A DNA stretch of 64,000 nucleotides, taken from an uncultured Campylobacter sp. (GTDB lineage Bacteria; Campylobacterota; Campylobacteria; Campylobacterales; Campylobacteraceae). Below the pieces are notes generated by a model. The model saw only the letters and a program-made list of their open reading frames with translations. It was not told the DNA's origin and did not search any database. The DNA lies in contig NZ_CAJPRT010000005.1 of the NCBI RefSeq assembly GCF_905373215.1, positions 62,001 to 126,000 of the forward strand, in the 5' to 3' direction. The translations under genes were made by a program, and so were the position numbers. This document shows positions 1-7,761 of the stretch, in pieces. Position 1 is the stretch's first letter. The number at the start of each line of letters is the position of its first letter.

Positions 1-20
1 CCAAGCAAGGAATGCAGCAG

Positions 21-1148
21 ATGGCTCGCATAGGGTTTTTAAGCCATGCCGATATGAGCTTACATTTCTTTCGTCGCCCGATAATGCAGGCTTTAAAAGA
101 GCGCGGACACGAGGTTTTTGCAATCGCTCCTCGCGGCGCTTATACGCAGGATTTGGTACGCGATTTTAATGCCGTAACCTACGATCTTGATCGAGCTAGC
201 CTAAATCCGCTTACCGTATTTAGCAACACCAAAGCCCTTGCGCGCGAGCTAAAGAAGCTAAATTTGGACCTGCTGCAAACAGCTGCGCACAAATCAAACG
301 TGTTTGGTACGCTGGCGGCTCGAGAGGCGGGTATAAAATATGTGATAAACTTAGTCGAGGGGCTGGGCAGCTTTTATATCGACGATGATATTAAAACAAG
401 GCTCGTGAGGGCTGTCTTGGAGAAGCTTTATAAATTTTCATTTTCGCAGGCGGATGCTTGCGTATTTGTAAACGATGCCGATCCTGATTATATGCTATCT
501 CGCGGGCTTATTGCGAAGCAAAAGGTCATAAGGATTAAAAGTGTAGGCGTAGATGCTGAAAGGTTCAACCCCCAAATCGTTAGTGCAGCGGATCTGGGCG
601 AGGATTTGCATGGCAAAAAGATCGTACTGATGATAGCTCGCGCGATGTGGCATAAGGGCGTGAGAGAATTCTACGAAGCAGCAGAAATTTTAAAAGATCG
701 ATCGGATGCGAAATTCGTCTTCGTAGGCGAGGGCTTTGCGGGCAATAAAAGCACCGCCGATCCTACGTTTTTGCGAAGCGGTGAGGTGCATTATCTGGGT
801 GCCAGAAACGATGTGCCAGAGCTTTTGAAGGCTAGTTACTTGCTGGCACTTCCTAGCTACAAGGAGGGCTTTCCGCGCACGGTTTTAGAGGCGATGAGCA
901 TGGCGCGAGCCTGCGTGGTAAGCGACTGTAGCGGCTGCGTCGAGGCGGTGCAAGAGGGGATAAACGGCCTAATCTGCCGCACTCGCGACGCAGAGGGTCT
1001 TGCGCGAAAGATCGAAATTTTATTAGACGATGCTACGCTTTGCGAAAGGCTTGGACGAAACGGGCGCGAGATAGTACTTGCAAATTACGACGAAAAGATC
1101 GTCACGGAAAAATATTTAGAGGTTTATAGGAAATTTATCGATGTATAG
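21..1148 (+). CDS. pglA: PglA-like glycosyltransferase (GT4 family)
   Basis: This matches PglA, which transfers GalNAc from UDP-GalNAc to undecaprenyl-PP-diNAcBac in the N-linked protein glycosylation pathway, at the cytoplasmic face of the inner membrane. The N-terminus reads RIGFLSHADMS, and the C-terminal half carries the GT4 donor-site signature YKEGFPRTVLEAM. The length of about 375 aa is normal. I choose the ATG at 21 because AAGGA at 7-11 is well spaced for it and touches the in-frame ATG at 12. The gene overlaps pglC by 8 bases. The order pglA-C-D-E-F is as in C. jejuni, so pglB and the other transferases probably lie just upstream of the window (inference). Confidence 0.92.
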   Translation: MARIGFLSHADMSLHFFRRPIMQALKERGHEVFAIAPRGAYTQDLVRDFNAVTYDLDRASLNPLTVFSNTKALARELKKLNLDLLQTAAHKSNVFGTLAAREAGIKYVINLVEGLGSFYIDDDIKTRLVRAVLEKLYKFSFSQADACVFVNDADPDYMLSRGLIAKQKVIRIKSVGVDAERFNPQIVSAADLGEDLHGKKIVLMIARAMWHKGVREFYEAAEILKDRSDAKFVFVGEGFAGNKSTADPTFLRSGEVHYLGARNDVPELLKASYLLALPSYKEGFPRTVLEAMSMARACVVSDCSGCVEAVQEGINGLICRTRDAEGLARKIEILLDDATLCERLGRNGREIVLANYDEKIVTEKYLEVYRKFIDV

Positions 1149-1746
1149 GGGCTTTTTAAAACGCGCGCTTGATTTTACGGCGGCTTTGATTTTGATTATT
1201 TTGGTTTCGCCCGTGATGGCGCTTACGTGGTTCTTGATCCGCAAGCACATTAGCAAAAGCACGATTTTTACGCAATCTCGCCCTGGGTTTGATGAGCAAA
1301 TTTTTAAAATTTACAAATTTAAAACGATGAGCGACGAGCGCGGCGCGGACGGCGAGCTTCTGCCCGACGAAGAGCGGCTGAACGATTACGGCAAAAAGAT
1401 CCGCGCGCTAAGCCTGGATGAGCTGCCGCAGCTTTTCAACGTGCTAAAGGGCGATATGAGCTTCATCGGGCCGCGACCGTTGCTGATCGAATACTTGCCG
1501 CTTTATTCGCCGCCGCAGCGCCTTAGGCACAGCGTGCGCCCGGGCATCACGGGGCTTGCGCAGGTAAACGGTCGCAACGCGATCAGCTGGGAGAAAAAAT
1601 TTGAGTTTGATACGTATTACGCGCAGAATTTAAGCTTCGCGCTCGATCTTAAGATCGCGCTTTTAACGATAAAAAAGGTGCTTGCGAAAGAGGGCGTGAA
1701 TAAAGAGGGTATGGCGACGACGGAGAAATTTAATGGACACAACTAA
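1141..1746 (+). CDS. pglC: PglC undecaprenyl-phosphate diNAcBac-1-phosphate transferase
   Basis: PglC starts glycan assembly by moving phospho-diNAcBac from UDP onto undecaprenyl phosphate. At 201 aa it is a minimal monotopic phosphoglycosyl transferase. A re-entrant hydrophobic helix lies at about residues 9-33, the catalytic Asp-Glu pair is D93-E94 in SLDELPQLFN, and the conserved SFIGPRPLL follows. It overlaps pglA by 8 bases and pglD by 14, which suggests translational coupling. The sequence looks intact and typical of the family. Confidence 0.95.
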   Translation: MYRGFLKRALDFTAALILIILVSPVMALTWFLIRKHISKSTIFTQSRPGFDEQIFKIYKFKTMSDERGADGELLPDEERLNDYGKKIRALSLDELPQLFNVLKGDMSFIGPRPLLIEYLPLYSPPQRLRHSVRPGITGLAQVNGRNAISWEKKFEFDTYYAQNLSFALDLKIALLTIKKVLAKEGVNKEGMATTEKFNGHN

Positions 1747-2332
1747 AATTTACGTTTACGGCGCAAGCGGACACGGGCTGGTGGTCGCGGATGTCGCGCT
1801 AGCCGCACGCGGGGCTAAATTTAGCGAGGTCATTTTTTTAGACGACGCAGCGGGGCTGAAATTTAGCGAGGATCTGCCGAAGCATCCCCTAATAATCGCA
1901 ATCGGCGATAATAAAACCCGCGCAAAGATCCAAGAGAGAGTATCGCGCGCCGGTTTTGAGATAGCGACGCTAATTCATCAAAGCGCGATCGTTAGCGCAA
2001 GCGCAGTCATCGGCGAGGGCGCAGTCGTAATGCCCGGCGCCGTGATAAACGCGCGAGCTAAAATCGGTCGCGGTGCGATAATAAATTCAGGCGTCGTAAT
2101 CGAGCATGAGTGCGAGATCGGCGAGTTCGCGCACGTTAGCCCAAACGCGGCGCTTGCGGGCGGCGTGAAGGTGGGGGCGTTTTCGCACATTGGAATCGGC
2201 GCTAGCGTCATTCAGAGGCTAAGTATCGGGCAGCGCTGCATCATCGGCGCGGGTGCTGCGGTCGTGCGCGACATAGCTAGCGACAGCGTAGCCGTAGGCG
2301 TGCCCGCTCGCGTGATTAAAAAAAATGGCTGA
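1733..2332 (+). CDS. pglD: PglD UDP-N-acetylbacillosamine N-acetyltransferase
   Basis: PglD acetylates UDP-4-amino-sugar with acetyl-CoA to give UDP-diNAcBac. The N-terminal Rossmann-like UDP-binding part has YGASGHGLVVADVA at about residues 9-22. A left-handed beta-helix of hexapeptide repeats follows from about residue 80. The catalytic His of the family is H125 in VVIEHECEIGEF. The C-terminus GVPARVIK is the usual acetyl-CoA-side cap. It overlaps pglC by 14 bases. Length (199 aa) and motifs agree with C. jejuni PglD. Confidence 0.95.
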   Translation: MDTTKIYVYGASGHGLVVADVALAARGAKFSEVIFLDDAAGLKFSEDLPKHPLIIAIGDNKTRAKIQERVSRAGFEIATLIHQSAIVSASAVIGEGAVVMPGAVINARAKIGRGAIINSGVVIEHECEIGEFAHVSPNAALAGGVKVGAFSHIGIGASVIQRLSIGQRCIIGAGAAVVRDIASDSVAVGVPARVIKKNG

Positions 2333-2448
2333 ATTTAAAATTTATAGCATTAAAAGTGATAAAATCCGAGCATTTAAATTTTATACCGAAAGCTAAATTT
2401 AACTTTGCTCCGCGCGAGGTTAAATTTAAAGATCAAGGAAGGATAGAG

Positions 2449-3546
2449 ATGGCAAGAGTATTTTTAAGCCCGCCAAATATGGGTGGCAATGAGCTTGAGT
2501 ATATAAAAAAGGTATTTGAAAGCAACTATATCGCGCCTTTGGGCGAATATGTCAATCGCTTTGAAGACGCAGTGAAGTCCTATACTGGCACGCGCGGCGC
2601 GCTAGCGCTAAACGCAGGCACGGCGGCGCTTCATCTGGCGCTTCGCTGCAGCGGCGCAAAGGACGGCGACGTGGTTCTAGGATCCACGTTTACCTTCATG
2701 GCGTCGCTAAATCCAATATTTTACGAGCGCTGCGTGCCGGTGCTGATAGACAGCGACGAGAGTTGGAATTTAAGCCCGAGGCTGCTTAAAGAAGCGATCA
2801 AAAAATCGCCGAAAAAGCCAAAGGTGCTCGTCGTTACGCATCTTTACGGACAGGCTGCGAAGATGGACGAGATATGCGAAATTTGCGCGAACGAAGGCAT
2901 TGATGTTATCGAGGATGCCGCAGAGGCGCTGGGCGGATTTTATAAGGGTAAAGCATTAGGCGGTATCGGAAAATGCGGCGCGCTAAGCTTTAATGGCAAT
3001 AAAATCATCACTACCTCAGGTGGTGGCATGCTGATCTCAAACGATGAGGAGCTAGTGGCTAAGGCTAGATTTTTAAGCACCCAGGCGCGCGAGCCGCTGC
3101 TTCACTACGAGCACAAGGACTACGGCTATAACTACCGCTTAAGCAACGTCTTAGGCGCTATCGGCGTAGGTCAGATGGAGGTCTTGCCGCAGCGCGTAAA
3201 GAGAAAACGCGAAATTTTTAAAATTTACGAGGATCTGTTTAGAGGCACCGACGTGGAGTTTATGCCTGAAGTAGAAGGCGGCGAGGGCAATAGATGGCTT
3301 ACGACGCTTCTATTTAAGAAAAAGAATGCCCATCTAAAGGTTATCGATGCGCTAAATAAAGCCGACATCGAATCTCGTCCGCTTTGGAAGCCTATGCATC
3401 TACAAAGCATCTTTGCAGGCGCGCTTAGCGTAGTTGACGGCACGAGCGAGGATATGTTCAGTCGCGGCATCTGCCTTCCTAGCGGCACCGATATGAGTGA
3501 CGAGACGATCGAGCGCGTCGTAAAAATCGTAAAAGAAAACATCTGA
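2449..3546 (+). CDS. pglE: PglE UDP-4-amino-sugar aminotransferase
   Basis: PglE is a PLP enzyme of the DegT/DnrJ/EryC1 family that converts the UDP-4-keto sugar made by PglF into the 4-amino sugar, with glutamate as probable donor. The PLP lysine is about K185 in FNGNKIITTSGGG. The frame is open from 2356, but the ATG at 2449 follows AAGGAAGGA at 2435-2443 with 5-nt spacing and gives MARVFLSPPN, the expected family N-terminus (365 aa). The 31 codons before it are AT-rich with repeated KF and are probably untranslated leader. The stop overlaps the pglF start by one base. Confidence 0.92.
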   Translation: MARVFLSPPNMGGNELEYIKKVFESNYIAPLGEYVNRFEDAVKSYTGTRGALALNAGTAALHLALRCSGAKDGDVVLGSTFTFMASLNPIFYERCVPVLIDSDESWNLSPRLLKEAIKKSPKKPKVLVVTHLYGQAAKMDEICEICANEGIDVIEDAAEALGGFYKGKALGGIGKCGALSFNGNKIITTSGGGMLISNDEELVAKARFLSTQAREPLLHYEHKDYGYNYRLSNVLGAIGVGQMEVLPQRVKRKREIFKIYEDLFRGTDVEFMPEVEGGEGNRWLTTLLFKKKNAHLKVIDALNKADIESRPLWKPMHLQSIFAGALSVVDGTSEDMFSRGICLPSGTDMSDETIERVVKIVKENI

Positions 3547-5351
3547 TGCTGTTAAAGCCCACTAAATTTAGCCGCTTCGCGTTTTTTTTGCTAGGAGATA
3601 TTTTTATCTCGATCCTCTCCGTTTACATCGCGTTTTTGCTGCGATTTAGCGGAGATATACCGAACGAATTCTATAAAGGCGCGCTGCTTAGCGCCTCGAG
3701 TCTTACGGCGATTAAAATTTTCTACTTTTGGTTTTTGCGGATCTATTTAGTTCCGTGGAGATTTTTCGGGCTATACGAAGCGAGGAAGCTTTTCTACGCG
3801 CACGTGATGGCAGCGCTTACCTTTTTGATAGTATTCTTCTTGGCGAGTAAAATTTTTAACCCGTTCCCGCGCTCGGTCATTATCATAGACGCGGCGATCT
3901 CGTTCATCTTGATCAGCGGGGTTAGAATTTCAAAGCGGATGTTTCTAAGCGAGAAGAAAAACATCACGAATAACGAGCCCTGCATCGTCGTGGGCGCTAC
4001 GAGCAAGACCTTTCACGTCCTAAAAGGTATGCGGCAAAAATATATCAACTACTATCCGGTGGGCGTCGTGGACGGGCGGCCTGAGCTTGTGGGAACGTAT
4101 TGCGAAAACTATGTCGTGAGGGCCAAGGGCGAAATTCCGCAGATGATCAAAGATAGCGGCGCCAAAACCGCAATCATCGCGTTGGCGCTGTATCCGGACG
4201 AGCTAAAGGAGCTATACGACGAGCTTTTTGCATACGGGCTAAAGGATATCAAGCTCTTTTCGCTTTTGGAGGATGAGAGCAGAAAGATCCGCGACGTATC
4301 GATCGAGGATCTGCTCGCTCGCAAGCCAAAAGACCTCGACACCAAGGCGATCGAAAATTTTATCAAAGGCAAGATCGTGCTGGTAACGGGTGCGGGCGGC
4401 ACGATAGGAAGCGAAATTTGCAAGCAATGCTTGAAATTCGGCGCAAAGCGTCTTATCATGGTCGAGCACAGCGAGTTTAACCTCTACTCGATTAATGAAG
4501 CCACCGGCGCGGACGCGCGCAACGAGCTAAAGATGATAAACGTCGTTTATCGCCATGAGCTGGAGGAGATTTTTGCGGAATTTCGCCCAGAGGTAGTCGT
4601 GCACGCAGCGGCGTATAAGCACGTGCCGCTATGCGAGTTTAACCCGCATCTAGCGGTCAAAAATAATGTCATCGGCACAAAAAACGTAATCGATCTGTCT
4701 AAAAAATACGGCGCGAAAAAAGTCGTTTTGATCTCGACCGATAAGGCGGTACGACCGACGAACATTATGGGCACGACGAAGCGTATCTGCGAGCTTTACG
4801 CGCTAAATTCCAACGACGCGGCAAGCGACACGCAGATCGTCGCGGTGCGCTTCGGAAACGTGCTCGGCTCAAGTGGCAGCGTCATCCCTAAATTTAAACG
4901 CCAGATCGAAGCGAACGAGCCGCTTACCGTTACGCACCCCGAGATTACGAGATATTTTATGCTCGTTAGCGAGGCGTGCCAGCTGGTGCTTCAAGCGGCC
5001 TCCATCGCGCAGGGCGGCGAACTTTTCGTGCTGGATATGGGCGAGCCCGTAAAGATCGCCGATCTTGCCAAGCGAATGCTGCAGCTTGCCGGCAAGGAGG
5101 AGCTTGGTATTAAATTTGTAGGCCTGCGTCCCGGCGAGAAGCTTTACGAGGAGCTTTTGATCGACGAAAACGACAAGAGCACGAAGTACCAATCCATATT
5201 CGTAACCCACTCCGCAAAATACGATCTGCAAGAGCTAAGCTCGCAGATCGAGGAGCTTTCGGAGTGCGAGGACGCGCAGGTCGCGGAGAAGTTAAAGCGC
5301 ATCGTGCCTGAGTTTTCGCACCGATTGAACGATATGAAGGGCACGGCTTGA
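3546..5351 (+). CDS. pglF: PglF UDP-GlcNAc C4,6-dehydratase
   Basis: PglF catalyses the first step to bacillosamine, dehydrating UDP-GlcNAc to the 4-keto-6-deoxy sugar. Four membrane segments lie in the first ~130 residues. A Rossmann-type linker domain follows, then the catalytic SDR domain with TGAGGTIG at 281-288. The active-site region STDK (397-400) is followed by NIMGTTK, so Met408 sits where ordinary SDR enzymes have Tyr; this substitution is known for PglF. Length is 601 aa. It is the last pgl gene here, and its TGA overlaps the TTG start of hisH by 4 nt. Confidence 0.95.
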   Translation: MLLKPTKFSRFAFFLLGDIFISILSVYIAFLLRFSGDIPNEFYKGALLSASSLTAIKIFYFWFLRIYLVPWRFFGLYEARKLFYAHVMAALTFLIVFFLASKIFNPFPRSVIIIDAAISFILISGVRISKRMFLSEKKNITNNEPCIVVGATSKTFHVLKGMRQKYINYYPVGVVDGRPELVGTYCENYVVRAKGEIPQMIKDSGAKTAIIALALYPDELKELYDELFAYGLKDIKLFSLLEDESRKIRDVSIEDLLARKPKDLDTKAIENFIKGKIVLVTGAGGTIGSEICKQCLKFGAKRLIMVEHSEFNLYSINEATGADARNELKMINVVYRHELEEIFAEFRPEVVVHAAAYKHVPLCEFNPHLAVKNNVIGTKNVIDLSKKYGAKKVVLISTDKAVRPTNIMGTTKRICELYALNSNDAASDTQIVAVRFGNVLGSSGSVIPKFKRQIEANEPLTVTHPEITRYFMLVSEACQLVLQAASIAQGGELFVLDMGEPVKIADLAKRMLQLAGKEELGIKFVGLRPGEKLYEELLIDENDKSTKYQSIFVTHSAKYDLQELSSQIEELSECEDAQVAEKLKRIVPEFSHRLNDMKGTA

Positions 5352-6091
5352 TCGGTATCGTGGATTACGGCGCGGGCAATATCCAAAGCGTGATGAACGC
5401 GCTTAGCTTTTGCGGCGCTAAATTTTGCCTCGCGCGCAGCCCTGAGGAGCTTTTGAGCTGCGATAAGGCTCTGCTTCCGGGCGTGGGCGCATTCGGCGAG
5501 GCGATGGAGAGGCTTCGCGCAAGCGGTATGGACGCCGCGATTAAAGAATTCGTCGCGAGCGGCAGATATTTTTTAGGTATCTGCCTTGGGATGCAGCTTC
5601 TGTTTGAACAAAGCGAGGAATTCGGCGCGCGCAGCGGGCTTGGAATTTTACCCGGTCGCGTCGTAAAATTTGACAAAACGAAATTTAATATTCGGGAGGC
5701 GGAATCCAGGTCCGAAAATATAAAATTTAGAAAAAATATGAAATTTGGATCGGGCGGGGCGAAATTTAATTCAGACGGGGCAGAGCCGAGCGAGCACTGC
5801 GGGCAAAATTTCGCTCGCGCCGAAAGCCTAAAGATCCCGCACGTCGGCTGGAACAGCGCGCATTTTATCAAGCGCTCGCCGATAAATGCGGGCCTAGGCG
5901 AGTTTGAGTATCTGTATTTCGTGCACTCCTACCACGTCCTTTGCGAGCGCGAGATCACGCTTGCGAGCACGTTTTACGGCTATGAGTTTGTAAGCGCGAT
6001 CTGGCGCGAAAACGTATTCGCCTTTCAGCCGCATCCCGAAAAAAGCCACGATGCGGGCATAAAAATCATTAAAAATTTTACGGAGCTGTGA
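5348..6091 (+). CDS. hisH: HisH glutaminase subunit of imidazole glycerol phosphate synthase, with insert
   Basis: HisH supplies ammonia from glutamine to HisF in histidine biosynthesis. The class I amidotransferase nucleophile is C79 in GICLGMQLL, with H229 and E231 in FQPHPEKS. The start is TTG, in a TTGA overlap with pglF. The usual length is about 200 aa; this protein has 247. The excess is a low-complexity stretch at residues ~110-160 (5675-5830) with repeated KF, between GILPGRVV and IPHVGWN, encoded by AAATTT-rich DNA. Both catalytic parts are intact, so it is probably functional. hisA follows directly, which favours histidine synthesis over the HisH paralogs of nonulosonate loci. Confidence 0.9.
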   Translation: MIGIVDYGAGNIQSVMNALSFCGAKFCLARSPEELLSCDKALLPGVGAFGEAMERLRASGMDAAIKEFVASGRYFLGICLGMQLLFEQSEEFGARSGLGILPGRVVKFDKTKFNIREAESRSENIKFRKNMKFGSGGAKFNSDGAEPSEHCGQNFARAESLKIPHVGWNSAHFIKRSPINAGLGEFEYLYFVHSYHVLCEREITLASTFYGYEFVSAIWRENVFAFQPHPEKSHDAGIKIIKNFTEL

Positions 6092-6798
6092 TGGAGATTT
6101 TACCTGCGATCGATCTAAAACAAGGATGTGCCGTGCGCCTTAGCAAGGGCGAGATGCAAAGCGCAAAAATTTATTCCAAAGACCCCTGCGAGCTAGCCAA
6201 AAAATTTGAAGATCTCGGCGCTAAATGGCTGCATTTGGTCGATCTCGACGGCGCGTTTGCTGGCGAAGCGGTAAATTTCAAAGCGATCGAGCGGATCGTA
6301 AAAAGCACTCGCCTGCGCGTAGAAGTGGGCGGCGGTATCCGCGACGAAGCGCGCATAAAGCAGTATTTGAGCCTAGGCGTCGATAGATTTATCCTCGGCT
6401 CGGCGGCGCTTAAAAACCCGGATTTCGTAAGGAGGATGGCGAAGCTTTACCGCATCGTCGTGGGCATAGACGCAAAAAACGGGCTCGTAGCGACCGAGGG
6501 CTGGGCGGAGCTAAGCCGCGTAAAAGCGACCGATCTGGCTCGAGACTACGCGGACGCGGGCGTTTGCGCGATCATCTGTACCGACATATCGCGCGACGGG
6601 ATGCTAAGCGGCGTGAACGTAGAATTTAGCCGCTCTATCGCGAAAGCTTGCGGCATCGATACTATCGCAAGCGGCGGCGTGAAAGATATGAACGACATAA
6701 TCACGCTTAAAAACGCAGGGCTCATCGCGGGCGTCATCGTCGGCAAGGCGTATTACGAGGGTACGCTCGATCTTAAAAAGGCGTTTGAGGCTCTATAA
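6091..6798 (+). CDS. hisA: HisA phosphoribosylformimino-AICAR-P isomerase
   Basis: HisA is the TIM-barrel isomerase acting just before HisF/HisH in histidine biosynthesis. The first catalytic Asp lies in EILPAIDLKQG near the N-terminus and the second in CTDISRDGMLSGVN. The phosphate loops VGGGIR and ASGGVKD are present. A GTG at 6088 is in frame, but the ATG at 6091 has GGAG at 6082-6085 at good spacing and overlaps the hisH stop by one base. Length is 235 aa. hisH and hisA together form a small his unit that reads on from pglF. Confidence 0.94.
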   Translation: MEILPAIDLKQGCAVRLSKGEMQSAKIYSKDPCELAKKFEDLGAKWLHLVDLDGAFAGEAVNFKAIERIVKSTRLRVEVGGGIRDEARIKQYLSLGVDRFILGSAALKNPDFVRRMAKLYRIVVGIDAKNGLVATEGWAELSRVKATDLARDYADAGVCAIICTDISRDGMLSGVNVEFSRSIAKACGIDTIASGGVKDMNDIITLKNAGLIAGVIVGKAYYEGTLDLKKAFEAL

Positions 6799-6876
6799 AA
6801 ACGCCCGAGCGTAAGCAAAGTTTGAACTAAATTTTAGTAATATGCAAATTTTAAAATTTAAAGGCGATGTGAGGCG

Positions 6877-7761
6877 ATGAAAGATTTTTTTTATGAGATG
6901 ATCGTAAAAAGCGCGAATGCAAGCGAGCTTTTTAAAAACTTTGCGTTTGAGTTCGGCATTACCTGCGTCGAAGAACGCGGCGAGCGTTTCATAATCCGCG
7001 ACGAAGAGGATCTGCAAAATTTAAAATTTGCGTTTGAAGAGTTTAAAAAGGAGCTCGCGCGATCTCTCAATTTAGATGCCGATCTGCAGATCGAAATTTC
7101 AAAAAAGCCTAATATTGATTGGATCGAGCAGTATAAAAAAGGCGTCGCGCCCGTGGCGGTCGGCAAATTTTACGTCCGTCCGAGCTGGTGCGAAAGATCG
7201 CAAGATCCCGCGCTAATCGATCTGCTAATCGATCCTGCGCTGGCGTTCGGCTCGGGTCATCACGAAAGCACCAATATGTGTCTGGCGCTGCTTAGCGAGC
7301 TTGCTCGCGCGGGCATGAGCGCGCTTGACGTGGGCTGCGGTAGCGGAATTTTAAGTATCGCGATGAAAAAACTGGGCGCAAAGGTAAGCGCCTGCGATAC
7401 CGACGAGCAGGCGGTAACAGCTACACAGCAAAACGCCGAGAAAAACGGCGTGCAGATCGATCAAATTTGGCTCGGCAGCGTTTCAAGCTTGGGCGAGCGA
7501 GCGTCTAGTTTAAGCGAGCAAGACTCAAGCGCAGCCGCGCAGTCGCAGTTTGATCTCGTCGTCGCAAATATAATCGCCGACGTGATTTTGATCCTAAGCA
7601 CGGATCTGAAAAAAGCGCTAAAACCGGGCGGCAAGCTCGTGCTGTCGGGAATTTTAGAAAAATATAAAGATAGGATCGAGCAAGCCTTTTCGGATCTAAA
7701 TTTCGTGCAGATGAAAAAGCAAAACGAATGGCTCAGCTTCGTTTATGAAAGGAAAATATGA
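6877..7761 (+). CDS. prmA: Ribosomal protein L11 methyltransferase
   Basis: PrmA is a SAM-dependent enzyme that methylates ribosomal protein L11. The N-terminal domain precedes LAFGSGHHEST at about 122-132, where PrmA normally has GTGxHxT. Motif I is DVGCGSGILSIA at 151-162, and VVANIIADVI is the NxI-type active-site motif. A Ser/Ala/Gln-rich stretch at about 203-222 is longer than usual between strands of the Rossmann fold. Its stop overlaps the ftsH start as ATGA. The pgl-prmA-ftsH neighbourhood also occurs in C. jejuni. Confidence 0.92.
   Translation: MKDFFYEMIVKSANASELFKNFAFEFGITCVEERGERFIIRDEEDLQNLKFAFEEFKKELARSLNLDADLQIEISKKPNIDWIEQYKKGVAPVAVGKFYVRPSWCERSQDPALIDLLIDPALAFGSGHHESTNMCLALLSELARAGMSALDVGCGSGILSIAMKKLGAKVSACDTDEQAVTATQQNAEKNGVQIDQIWLGSVSSLGERASSLSEQDSSAAAQSQFDLVVANIIADVILILSTDLKKALKPGGKLVLSGILEKYKDRIEQAFSDLNFVQMKKQNEWLSFVYERKI

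Noticed and set aside
3546..5351. Loss of the catalytic Tyr in PglF as a disabling mutation
   Set aside because: Met in this place is the known active-site arrangement of PglF-type dehydratases.
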